Positions 23,242 through 33,700 of a DNA stretch of 64,000 nucleotides are shown here, piece after piece. Numbering within the stretch: the first letter of the stretch is position 1; each line of letters starts with the position of its first letter. Source of the stretch: Parietaria judaica (taxonomy: Eukaryota; Streptophyta; Magnoliopsida; Rosales; Urticaceae); contig OX940860.1 of assembly GCA_954871525.1 (NCBI GenBank), positions 24,894,001 to 24,958,000 on the forward strand, written 5' to 3'. The notes beneath the pieces were generated by a model. That model was given only the letters and a program-made list of their open reading frames with translations, did no database searches and had not been told where the DNA came from. The translations under genes were made by a program, and so were the position numbers.

Positions 23242-25528
23242 ATGGCTACGCTCTCTCGCTACTCTCTTCAAACTCTCCCCTCTTCTTCTTCTTCTTCTTC
23301 TTCTTCTTCATCATCGAGCTATTTCTCTCACATCGCAATCCACTCTCTCCCACCAAAACCAGAGACTCCATTAACGTCCTCGCTTTCTCGCTTCTCGCCA
23401 TCGCCGCTGAACCCGATCGCTCTCAGACCGAGGCAAACGACGACGAGGTTCTGCGTCCACAACTCGCTCTTTCTTCTCAGCGCTTCCATTGACACGCAGA
23501 CCTTCCTCGCCACGATCAGCGTCCTCGCCTCCATTGCGCTCTCTCTCTTCCTCGGTCTCAAGGGAGATCCAGTGCCTTGCGAACGCTGTGCTGGGAATGG
23601 TTAGTGCTTGCAATTCCCTCTTTCTTTCCTGATAGCGGCAAAAGTACCATTGATTGTTTTTTTTATGCTTGACGAGTGTCCATCCGCTGACGTCTAATGA
23701 CGGAAGGATGGGGTTGGAATTTGATGACTCTTTAGACATTAGCTACTTTAGCCGCTAATAATTGGAGTATGTGGTGAAGGATTATCTCTGGAATTTAATG
23801 ATTAAATAATTTGTGATTTGGTGGAAAACTAAGATAAATTCCAACATGCTGTTACACTTAGAAAGAGATTTGGTACTTTTGTCGTTAATATTTCACTAAC
23901 GTAATTTAATTTTGGGTTAATGACGGCAAAAATACCCAAAGTTTGATCAAAGAACTCCTCGTGTACCAAAAGTTTAAAAGTGGTGGTAAAAATACCCAAA
24001 GTCGCATTTGGGGAGTTGACCAGTCCATTCTCATAACGCCGTTAACTTACCCGTTAACTATGGCCACGCGAACAAACGTGGGTTGCTGACATAACAATTT
24101 TTGCCACATCGATGAGCCCAAAGCAGTCTCGTTTATGATAAAACAACGAATTAAACCCCTAATAAACACTATTTAATACAACTAATTGAACCTCTAATGA
24201 TTACACTTAACAAAACAAATTTGTCCACGTGGCCAGAGTTAACCGGTAAGTTAACGGCGTTACGGGAATGGAGTGGTCAACTCCCTAAATGCGACTTTGG
24301 GTATCTTTGCCACCACTTTTAAACTTTGGGTACACGAGAGGTTCTTTGACCAAGCTTTTGATATTTTTGCCGTCATTAACCCTTTAATTTTAACTACATA
24401 TGTATAATATAGTTCAGATGTTAAAAAATGGAACGCAAAACAACAATGAAGTAAAGATAAAAGTAACGAGAAATCGACACAAAAATTCACGTCGGAGTTA
24501 ATTGCGATTTCGACATAAAAGTAACAAGAACTCTAGGTACGGACCCAAAATAATTTCAGACGGAGTCAAGTATTGCGAGGGGGGTGATTAACCAAAACAA
24601 ATTCTAAAAAAATAAGATAAAAATAAATAAATAAATTTTGAGGGGGACAATAGTTGCCTTCGATTACCTCCTAAAACGCTTATTACAAAAAGCCTTATCC
24701 GCAAGGTTCCCAATGTAGAGCTAAGTATCTCCTAAAATTTAGGTCGCACCGCAAAATTTTTAAAAAGGCCAGTGCCAAAAACAACTAATTGGACTTAAAA
24801 TCACGCATTTAGTTTGAAAAATGTCGTTTCTAAACGGGGAAAAGAGTACAATACTAATTTATTTTCTGCTCGGCAGGCGGGACGAAATGTGTATTTTGTG
24901 ACGGCGGTAAGATGAAGAAAGAGACGGGATTGGTCGACTGTAAGGTCTGCAAAGGTGCAGGTATGAGCTAGCTTCTTAACCCTGCATTTTTATTTTACAT
25001 TTTTTCAAAAATAGAACATTTCTCTTGTTGTTATAATAAAAAACTCGCAGCATCTTTTTATAGTCGTTTAGGAAGCAATGTTCCGGTTTTTTAGCATGCT
25101 AGACCAGGGGCGGTTATGGGCACATTTTTTAATTTTAACCGAATTATTCGGTTTAGCGGATAATTGTAATCGGTTTCCGTCTTTAATCTGCTTATCACTT
25201 AACTTGTCAATTCGATTAATTTATATTTGGTTATTATTAGGGGGGATTTTATAATAGGTATGGAAATTCAGTTTAACCAGTTTTAATATCGGTTAAAACT
25301 TAAAGCAAATAAAACAGGTAAAATTGGATAATATATATTTTTACAACATATTTGTTAGGGAACAATGTAATCTTGTCAAGAAGGCAAAGTTTAATAGTTA
25401 CTTGTACCCGTGAAGTCTAAAGTTCCAGCCTCGTTATGTATCAAACCGTTTTTTACTGTTCCAATGTTTTTTTAGGGTTGGTCTTTTGCAAGAAATGTGC
25501 AGGCTCCGGATATTCGAGGCGATTATGA
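23242..25528 (+). CDS. Plastid-type DnaJ cysteine-rich zinc-finger protein (three exons)
   Basis: Exons 23242-23599, 24877-24960 and 25476-25528 give 164 aa. I choose ATG 23242 (MATLSRYS). The N-terminus is a long Ser/Thr/Pro-rich stretch with a poly-Ser run from a TCT/TTC microsatellite; it looks like a chloroplast transit peptide. A hydrophobic segment ([18 protein letters not shown]) follows, then a DnaJ-type cysteine-rich region split over the exons: [31 protein letters not shown]. The protein ends shortly after, at SRRL. There is no J domain. Plant proteins of this architecture (BSD2/PSA2/ORANGE relatives) act as plastid chaperone or thiol-exchange factors; which one this is cannot be decided here. 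Intron 1 (1.28 kb) contains a 469-bp Mutator-like MITE. Confidence 0.82.
23905..24391. mobile_element. 469-bp Mutator-like MITE (foldback), copy 2
   Basis: Runs from 23914 to 24382, the same length and terminal sequence as the copy at 6038-6506, and differs at scattered positions. A perfect 9-bp direct repeat TTTAATTTT flanks it (23905-23913, 24383-24391). Both copies chose T/A-rich targets beginning TTTA. It sits inside intron 1 of the DnaJ-type gene and must be spliced out with it. Confidence 0.9.
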
Positions 25529-26259
25529 GCTACACATGTTCGATTTTTCTTCATATATCTAATTTGTATGATGTATAATTCTTTTTGTTCTCGAGTCCGA
25601 TTTACCGATGAAATTTCGTAATGAAAAGCGATTAATGAAATAAAGCTTTTTGAGATTTGTGAAAAATTGCCAGATTTACATGTAGATTTTAAGGACTAAT
25701 TTAAGAAATTTAACTTGTAAACTTTGGGGATATGTGAATAAATTGCTAGATTACATGCAATCGTACACACTAGTTGAAACTTGAAACCCATATTCAAACA
25801 GGAAAAAAGTGCTCAAACTGGTAAGTTTTACATGATAACGGGGGCGACAAAATACGGACAAAAAACACAAACCCTACAGTTTTACGTGATTTGGATACTT
25901 TTTACCTTTTACGAATGTAATTTTGAATATATAACTGCTAATTTAACCAAAACTCGAGTATATTTGCCGTTTTTATGTCCTTGAACGTAATGGCCGGCTT
26001 CTCATTTCTATATATATATATGATATATGCACGAGTCCCTACTAACACGTATTATGGCATATATGACGTGTTTCATATACAAATATGTATATAACAAACA
26101 TAAAAATACACAAACGACAACCATAATCCCCACAAAAGCCACACGCCAAACCTCCAATTACCAACTCCAATTGTCGTTTCATCCAAACTCTTCCCTTAAA
26201 TCATCTCCAAACTCTCCTCCTCTTCCATCGCCCTTCACCACCACACCTCATTAAACGAC
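25529..26259. other. Intergenic and carboxylesterase 5' flank
   Basis: The 3' flank of the DnaJ-type gene, then the promoter and leader of the carboxylesterase. AT-rich until about 26150, then C-rich leader (CTCTTCCC, CTCCTCCTCTTCC). A run of TA steps lies near 26010-26025. No ORF supported. Confidence 0.5.
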
Positions 26260-28504
26260 ATGCCGTCCGCCGCCCCCGCCGCCGACAACCCGCCCCACGA
26301 GGTGGACGAGTGCCGCGGCGTCCTCCGCGTCTACAGCGACGGCTCCATCGTCCGCTCCGCCCGCCCAAGCTTCGACGTCCCTGTCCGTGACGATGGCTCC
26401 GTCGCCTGGAAGGACATCGTCTTCGACCCGGCCCACGCCCTCGGCCTCCGTCTCTACCGCCCCGTCGCCTCCTCCGCCGATGCACCGTTGCCTGTCTTCT
26501 TCTACATCCACGGCGGCGGCTTCTGCATCGGCTCGCGCGAGTGGCCCAACTGCCAGAACTACTGCCTCCGCCTCTCGGCTGAGCTCGGAGCGCTCGTCGT
26601 TGCGCCGGACTACCGCCTAGCGCCTGAGAACTGCCTCCCAGCTGCGATCGAGGACGGGTTTGCGGCGCTGAAGTGGCTGCAGGCGCAGGCGGAGTCGGCT
26701 GATCCGGCGGACGAGTGGCTGAGCCGAGCCAAGGCGGACTACGGGAGGGTGTTCGTGGCCGGGGACTCGGCCGGAGGGAACATCGCGCACCATGCGGCGG
26801 TGCGGCTCGGGTCTGTGCCGGAGGGGCTGGGAAAGGGGGTGAGGGTGAGGGGGTACGTGCTTTTGGCGCCGTTCTTTGGGGGGACGGAGAGGACCGAGTC
26901 CGAGGCCGAGGGGGCCAAGGACGCCTTTCTCAACTTGGACCTCATTGATCGGTACGTTATTTTGATGCTACGAATACGAAAATAAAAGTATTGATTATGG
27001 AGAAACCTATATATGAAAGAAGAGCATAGGACATTATTATATGTTATTATAGTATAAAGTATAGACTATAGAGTAAAATACGGATATGTGCGGCAAAAAT
27101 ATCGTAATGCTACGAAAACTATGACTAATATTATTAATCAGTTTTTTCTTTCTTCACAATTTTTAATGATATAAAGTAATTGAGTTTTTTCTATTAACTC
27201 TCAACTTAAAAATTTACGTGGCGACATTTTGTCCACACTTTTGGTCTTATTGAGCACGTGGCGAGGGGGATAAACTTAAAATGCCTTAGTTCTTGCATTG
27301 TATTTGTATGCGTGTTTTGGATATAATGTGAAAAATTAGTGTTGGTTGTCAACTCTTCGGAGTTTTTCTAGCTAGGTGAAAAAAGTGGATAAATGATACA
27401 TTACTATGTTGAATCCCATGCCATGGTAGAGAAAAATAAAAAACTTAAATATTACTTACACTAAAATTATTTGTAGCATTTGGGAATTTATGCCAACGGA
27501 AAAAAAAATTAAAAAACATTGGGTCGTTTTGTCACATGAATATCCCTAAAAATATGAAAGGGGAATAATTTCTATATCACGATATAAGTACTAATCTTGT
27601 ATCGTTGGTATATTTTTATTTCTTATTTTAGCGACAATAGCACCTAAAGATCATAAAATAATGTTAAAGTTCAATTTTATCCATATCCAGTTTATGTCTG
27701 TTAAGTTGTGTAGAGACGTGAGTATGTCTCTAGTTTAATAAAAATGTTGAATATATAATTGATATTTAAAAAATTTAATCGTACACATCTATCATGTCAT
27801 ATACCACGGTACCAGATCTTAATAGAACATTGACGGAATTGTACTTTTATCTCTGTTACATATTGACCATGTATAAGACTATAAGCTATAATTTAATGAA
27901 TTAAAAGTGGAAAAACCAAAGAACAAGACAAGCCTTATTAATGGTCTTGAAAGTAAGAGACTAGGGTTTAACACCCAAATAAATGGGATGAAATTCTTCC
28001 ACACATTAAAAATTGGTATTTCGGATAAAAATCAGAAACCGGTATTTCCGAGTCTCGGTTTAATTATATTTTTTTAAATATTTTTTGGTTCTAAGTTATC
28101 TACTAAATTACATTTTTTCTGTTGAGGTGGTAGTAAAAAAGGGAATGGATTACCGGTTATTTTTTAACCGATGCCGAATTTCTGCTAATGGTTGTAGGTT
28201 TTGGAGGCTGTCGATACCTATTGGCGAGAGCACCGACCATCCCCTCGTGAACCCGTTCGGGCCATCAAGCCAGAGCCTAGAAGGTGTGGCTCTCGCCCCA
28301 ATATTGGTTGTGGTTGGAGGCAGCGATCTTCTCCGAGACAGAGCTCGGATCTACGCGACCAGGCTCGTAGATTGGGGCCACAAGATCGAATACGCGGAGT
28401 TTGAAGGCAAACAACATGGTTTCTTCACCATCGATCCCGACTCGAGCGACTCCGGCAAGCTCATGGAGCGTATCAAATGCTTCATCGCCGAGAATTCTGA
28501 GTAG
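26260..28504 (+). CDS. Plant carboxylesterase (CXE/HSL family, alpha/beta hydrolase; two exons)
   Basis: Exons 26260-26951 and 28198-28504 give 332 aa, the usual length of plant CXE proteins. The start is MPSAAPAADNPPHEVDECRG. Motifs: oxyanion-hole HGGGFCIGS, the following DYRLAPE, nucleophile elbow GDSAGGN, acid in VGGSDLLRDR (exon 2) and catalytic His in KQHGFF. The catalytic triad is therefore complete, unlike in the GID1 gibberellin receptors, which have lost the His. It likely hydrolyses small ester metabolites; similarity in layout is to Arabidopsis CXE15-type enzymes. Exon 1 is strikingly GC-rich against AT-rich flanks and intron, so its antisense frames are also open. The 1.25-kb intron has no recognised element. 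Confidence 0.9.
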
Positions 28505-29272
28505 ATACGAGCGTGATTGGTATGATCCTTTGGATTTGCTAGCTTGGTTCGTCTGTGAACTTTGCTTTGTGTTTGCTTTGTGTTTGCATGGTGTTTTATG
28601 AGTATTATCAAGTCAGAAATAAGAAATAAGAAATAAGAAATAAGAGAAGAGACGTGCATTGTAAAATATTTTACTAAGAGAAACTCAAAATTATCTTTCA
28701 TAAGTCTCTTTAATTTAATGTTTGGTGGCTAAAGTTCTCAAACTCGTCTGATTATCCAATTTTACGGGTTAGACGACAAGTAATTATATAGGTTTGTCAA
28801 AGTCGATTATTATTTGTGACGATTATATTTTGTAGTAAAAAAACCTATAAGTATTTATGTAAAAAAAATTAAAAAATCATATAATAGTTCGCAATGAGTC
28901 TTCAAAATCTTATACGACAAAGATGAGATAGGCAATTTTAGTTCTCAATTTCTCATACATACAAAGTTAAAACTCATCGGCATCAACAATAAAAAGTGTG
29001 TCGAACCTCATTTTTGCAGCTTAATTGAGTAAAAATCGCTACGTACATGTCGTAGTTGTACTGGTTGACATTGATGCATGTCAGTACCAATTGTTAAGAA
29101 TTGTCTTAATTCCCAAATCAGAAAACGATAAAAATAATAAACGAATTGAAATTTGACACCAGAAATATAGTGGTTCGCTCCCAGTATAGGAAGTACGTCC
29201 ACTGTAAATCTCGATCCACTATCAATTGGAGGTTTTGGTTACACCTTTAATCTCGCCTCTCTCAATTAGTGC
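28505..29272. other. Intergenic; includes an (AGAAATA)n minisatellite
   Basis: The 3' flank of the carboxylesterase. At 28614-28646 a 7-bp unit AGAAATA is repeated about four times. The part at 29140-29272 (phrases such as GTGGTTCGCTCCCAGTATAGG) looks like transposon leader sequence; the hAT MITE that follows is nested in it. No gene supported. Confidence 0.45.
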
Positions 29273-29957
29273 CGCACTAACAGGGGTGGAGTTATTCAAT
29301 GGTTAGTGCATGCACGGGATGTACCTGAAAACCGAGCGTAAAAATTCAAACGAGAAAATATTTGTTTGGAAAGAAATTAAAATAGGCGAAAACCATACAA
29401 ATAGTGTCAAAATCACCGATCAGACAACCAAATAGCGTGGGTTATATGGCCGAGTTGAAGAGGTTCAAAGTCCTAATTCCTAGGTGGTCCTTTGTACTAG
29501 TAATACTTCAAAGTAGTACTATTTTTTTTTACCTTTTAAATTAAGTTTTATATAAATTGTTAATAATACCAAAGATTGTTGTTTTTTATGTGCTTGAAAA
29601 TAAAAACTTTAACAATTTATTTAGTAAAAAAAATTATTATTTTTTAGAAAAAAAATTATTTTTATATTTTGTGTTATACAATAAAGATAAAAGTTCTTAA
29701 TATTTTTTCATGTGAAAGTCTCAATATTATCATTATCATTTCCTGTTAAATTTCACCCATAATGTTAATAATAAAACGTTAAAATCGGCATAAGAACTTA
29801 ATGTTTTCAATTTATAAGTTATATTCCATTTTCGTACCAATTATATTTTTTAGCATCGAAGATTGTTGTTATTTATGTGCTTGAAAAAATAAAATCGTTA
29901 AAACTTTATATTAGGCACCACCTGAACTGAAATCCTAGCTCTGCCACTGCGCACTAA
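29273..29957. mobile_element. 669-bp hAT-like non-autonomous element
   Basis: The element (29281-29949) starts CAGGGGTGGAG and ends in the imperfect complement CTCTGCCACTG. A perfect 8-bp duplication CGCACTAA flanks it (29273-29280, 29950-29957). Eight-base duplications and CA(G)GGG...-type ends are hAT features. The inside is AT-rich and non-coding, with a repeated phrase TTGTT(A)TTTATGTGCTTGAAAA at about 29579-29600 and 29866-29890. Confidence 0.85.
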
Positions 29958-30704
29958 GGACGTCTCAGTAGCGCTTCCGTGTAGATTAGGCTTGGAGTTG
30001 AGGTCTCACATTTGAATTGAAGGAGCTTCAAAATGCTCGGTATCGGTCAGGAGCGGTGAGAATGGCATTGATCCACGTCGATAAGACATTTGGTCATTTT
30101 CAAAATAGTGGAATTATATATGGATCACATCATATAGGAAAATATTTCAATCATCGACCTGTAAATTGATATTTGATATAGATCTATGAAGATTTTTAGG
30201 AAATGTGTTTAAATTTTTAGAAGATATTTATGGATATCAAGTAACAAACACATTCAATTGACTACATTTTTGTTCTTCATCATTATCAATCATATATAAT
30301 ATAGCACACAATTTTTAATTTTATGAATATGTAAATGTTTGAAATGTTTATTCGTAAATGAAGACTCATTAATAATTTGACATTCCAAGAGCGAAAAGAA
30401 CCAACCAAACGACAAGAGCGTGCGAGGGTATACCAGTAATTTCACTGTCTTCCCTCTCGAGCCAAAAATTTGAAATCCCAAACCTCAAACGGTCACGAAC
30501 GAAGTCTCCCTTTCAGAGAGAGCCCCCAACGAATCTCGGCCGTCCATCGAGACCGCTCTCCACCGTCCGATCTCTGTTCGTCTCTCTCTTTTCCGAATCC
30601 CATTTCTTCACTCCCCAAAACAACACAGAAAGAGTGAAACTCTCTTTCTCTCTCTCTCTCTCTGAAGCTCATCTCTCGTTCGATCGAAGGAAGAAGCAAG
30701 CGCA
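29958..30704. other. KIN-12 promoter and 5' leader
   Basis: AT-rich spacer up to about 30400, then GC-richer sequence leading to the KIN-12 start, with a CT-rich tract (TCTCTCTCTC) at 30645-30662 in the leader. A short minus-strand open frame here overlaps the gene antisense and is not supported. Confidence 0.5.
30485..30495 (+). promoter_or_regulatory. MSA-like element (G2/M-type) upstream of KIN-12
   Basis: TCAAACGGTCA matches the mitosis-specific activator consensus YCYAACGGYYA except at the third base. MSA elements bind three-repeat MYB factors and drive G2/M genes, which would fit a phragmoplast kinesin. Only one near-match was seen, 210 bp before the ATG. Confidence 0.4.
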
Positions 30705-33700
30705 ATGCCGTTCATCTCCGACACTGCGAGTGCGATCAAGAGCCGCTTCGGCTTCCACGACCCCTCGGCCGATCCGGCTCGCACTCCGAAAGTCTTCAAA
30801 TCCGCGTCCCGAGACAATCTCGCGCAGCCCTCCGCTTTTCGGAGCGTCCGAGAATGCTTCGACAATGACAATGAGGACGAGGACTCCGGTAATGCAGCGT
30901 CTTCGAGCCAGAGCTTCGAGTTCAGCGAGGACCCGGCTTTCTGGAAGGATCACAATGTCCAGGTACTGTTCTAGGGCTAAGTAAGTAGATGTTAAGCACA
31001 ATTTTATGCTTCGAAAAGAGCCTTCAATTTGTGTACGGAGCGAGAATCGTTGGTTATTGTGTTCGTCAATCTTCAAGGGAACAGTGTTTAGTTGGGGTTT
31101 TGCTAATAGATTAAGAGGTCTTCTTAAGAGTTGATATGATTTTTTTGTTGTCAATGCTAAGAAAATCCAGAGATTCAATATGATTTTTGTTATCTGTAGG
31201 TATGAAGAGTTGAATTTGAATGCGTATTTGGGATTTTGATTTGCCGTGTCTATATTTTCCTGATTGATCTTCTTGTCTTGATTTTACACAGGTCATAATC
31301 AGGATTCGACCGCTTAGTAGTGCTGAATTATCAGTGCAAGGCTATGGAAAATGTGTCCGTCAGGAGAGTTCGCAGGCGATAACTTGGGTTGGGCCTCCCG
31401 ACTCGCGTTTTACTTTTGACCTCGTTGCCGACGAGAATGTGAGCCAGGTAATGTACACGGACGGCTTATGTTACTTCTTTTGGTAGCTTATCTTCCGAGA
31501 TGGCCCATGGAACAGAAAGTTCCTCCACTGAAATCCTGCTGGCCGCAACTCTATGCACGCGAAGGCTCGCGAGCTCGTTGAAGATGCTGCGGAATTTTAC
31601 TTGACGATCAATTTTATGTTAACAGGAGAAACTATTCAAAGTGGCTGGAGTGCCCATGGTGGACAACTGCATGGAGGGCTACAACAGCTGCATGTTTGCA
31701 TATGGACAAGTGAGTTTTATTCTTGAAAGTTTGAACTTGTATGTGAAAAATTGCAGTCTTTGATTGTGTTCTGATTGTGATTGTTTCTATAAATTTAGAC
31801 AGGAAGTGGCAAGACCCACACAATGCTCGGAGACATTGAAGGAGGTACTCGAAGGCACAGTACCAACTGCGGGATGACGCCTCGAGTTTTTGAATATCTA
31901 TTCTCGAGGATCCAAAAGGTTTTTCGCATGCTTATTCTACGTTGGATGGTTGATCTGTAATTTGCTTCTTTCACAAACATTATAAGCCAAGTTAAACTCT
32001 GTTGCTTAGTATTAGATGCTTAATGTTGTATACAAATGAAAATGTCATTATATATAATCAATACTATTGTGAGATTTGTAAAAGTACTTTCCTTATGGCT
32101 GATTATTGATGGATTCCTTTGCTATTGTGGTGAACAGGACAAAGAAGCCCGAAGAGATGAAAAGTTAAAGTTTGCTTGTAAATGCTCATTTTTAGAAATT
32201 TACAACGAGCAAATTCTCGATCTTTTGGATCCCTCATCAATCAATTTGCAGGTACAAACTAAATAATTATTGAGTTATGTATGTTGACTAGAGGAAAGCT
32301 TTGGTGATGTCAATTCTTTAGTTTTTATTTTACTAAATAATGGATTTGTTTTTAACAAATTATAGCTGAGGGAAGATGTCAAGAAAGGAATTTATGTTGA
32401 GAATCTCAAGGAAGTAGAAGTTGCGAGTGCTCGAGATGTTATGCAACAACTTATTCAGGTACAAACTACAGAATTTTCTATGAAACTATTGAATAAGTCT
32501 ATTATTGATGATTATGCGGCTCCAAATTTGTGTAATCTGATAACTAAAATTAAGGATGAATAATAATACCAGCTAATCTTTCAGGGTGCTGCAAATAGGA
32601 AGGTTGCTGCCACTAATATGAATCGAGCGAGTAGTCGCTCCCATAGTGTATTTACTTGCGTCATAGAAAGTAAGGTAAGTGTCATGGTCCAATTCTCCGT
32701 TTGATATTTCCGTTCCTTTTAGTCATCCCTTCTCTTTCTTGTCAATGTTTCAACTAATATTTTGTTTGGTAATTCGTGATCAGTGGGAATCTCAAGGTGT
32801 AACTCACCATCGATTTGCTCGGCTCAATCTCGTTGATTTAGCGGGATCTGAAAGGTATGGTTATATTGCGTATTTCAAAGATTCAAGAACAATTTATTTT
32901 AAATTTTTGGGCTTCATATTACTTTTTTCTCTTTTCAGACAAAAGAGTTCCGGTGCTGAAGGTGAACGTCTCAAGGAAGCTACTAGTATCAACAAATCCC
33001 TTTCAACATTGGGGTATTTTGCTTTTTACAAATTTGTTCCTCATCTTTTACTAATATGTGTGTGATACCCTTTACTCATACATTGACTTTCTTAAAAATT
33101 TGCAGACTTGTGATTATGAACTTGGTAAACATTTCAAATGGGAAATCACTTCATGTTCCTTATCGCGATTCAAAACTTACCTTTCTGCTTCAGGTAATTA
33201 GCATATTTAGTCATATTTTAACCATATATTTTTTGGGTACACATTTAATTCATCTGATCTGGATAAGTTGTCTTCGTTGCAATCGAAGTTATCAATTTTG
33301 AGCAATATATGAGAGTTATGGAAGTTAAATATTGGTTGAATCGCTAGGAATTGGTATATTTTTTGCTAATTGGTGACATATGATTCACTGGCTTCCTTTG
33401 CAGGATTCCTTAGGCGGAAACGCTAAAACGATCATTATATCAAATATTAGTCCTTCTAGTTGGTAAGTGAAGGCTTTATTTGTATCTTAGATATCACTAT
33501 TTTACAACTGTATAAGGGTGCTAATTAAACCTATGATAATATTACCACAATCTTTTTTTTTTGGCCACTTATATTTCAGGGTAATTTTTATTTTTTCTCT
33601 TGACATACATTCTGTATATCTTGATAGTTTTGCTTATTTGTTTCAGTTGTTCACTGGAGACGCTAAGCACTTTGAAGTTTGCTCAACGTGCAAAGTTTAT

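Noticed and set aside
26201..26511. Long minus-strand open frames opposite the carboxylesterase exon 1
   Set aside because: They result from the high GC content of the exon. They encode Arg/Gly-rich low complexity and the sense frame has all catalytic motifs.
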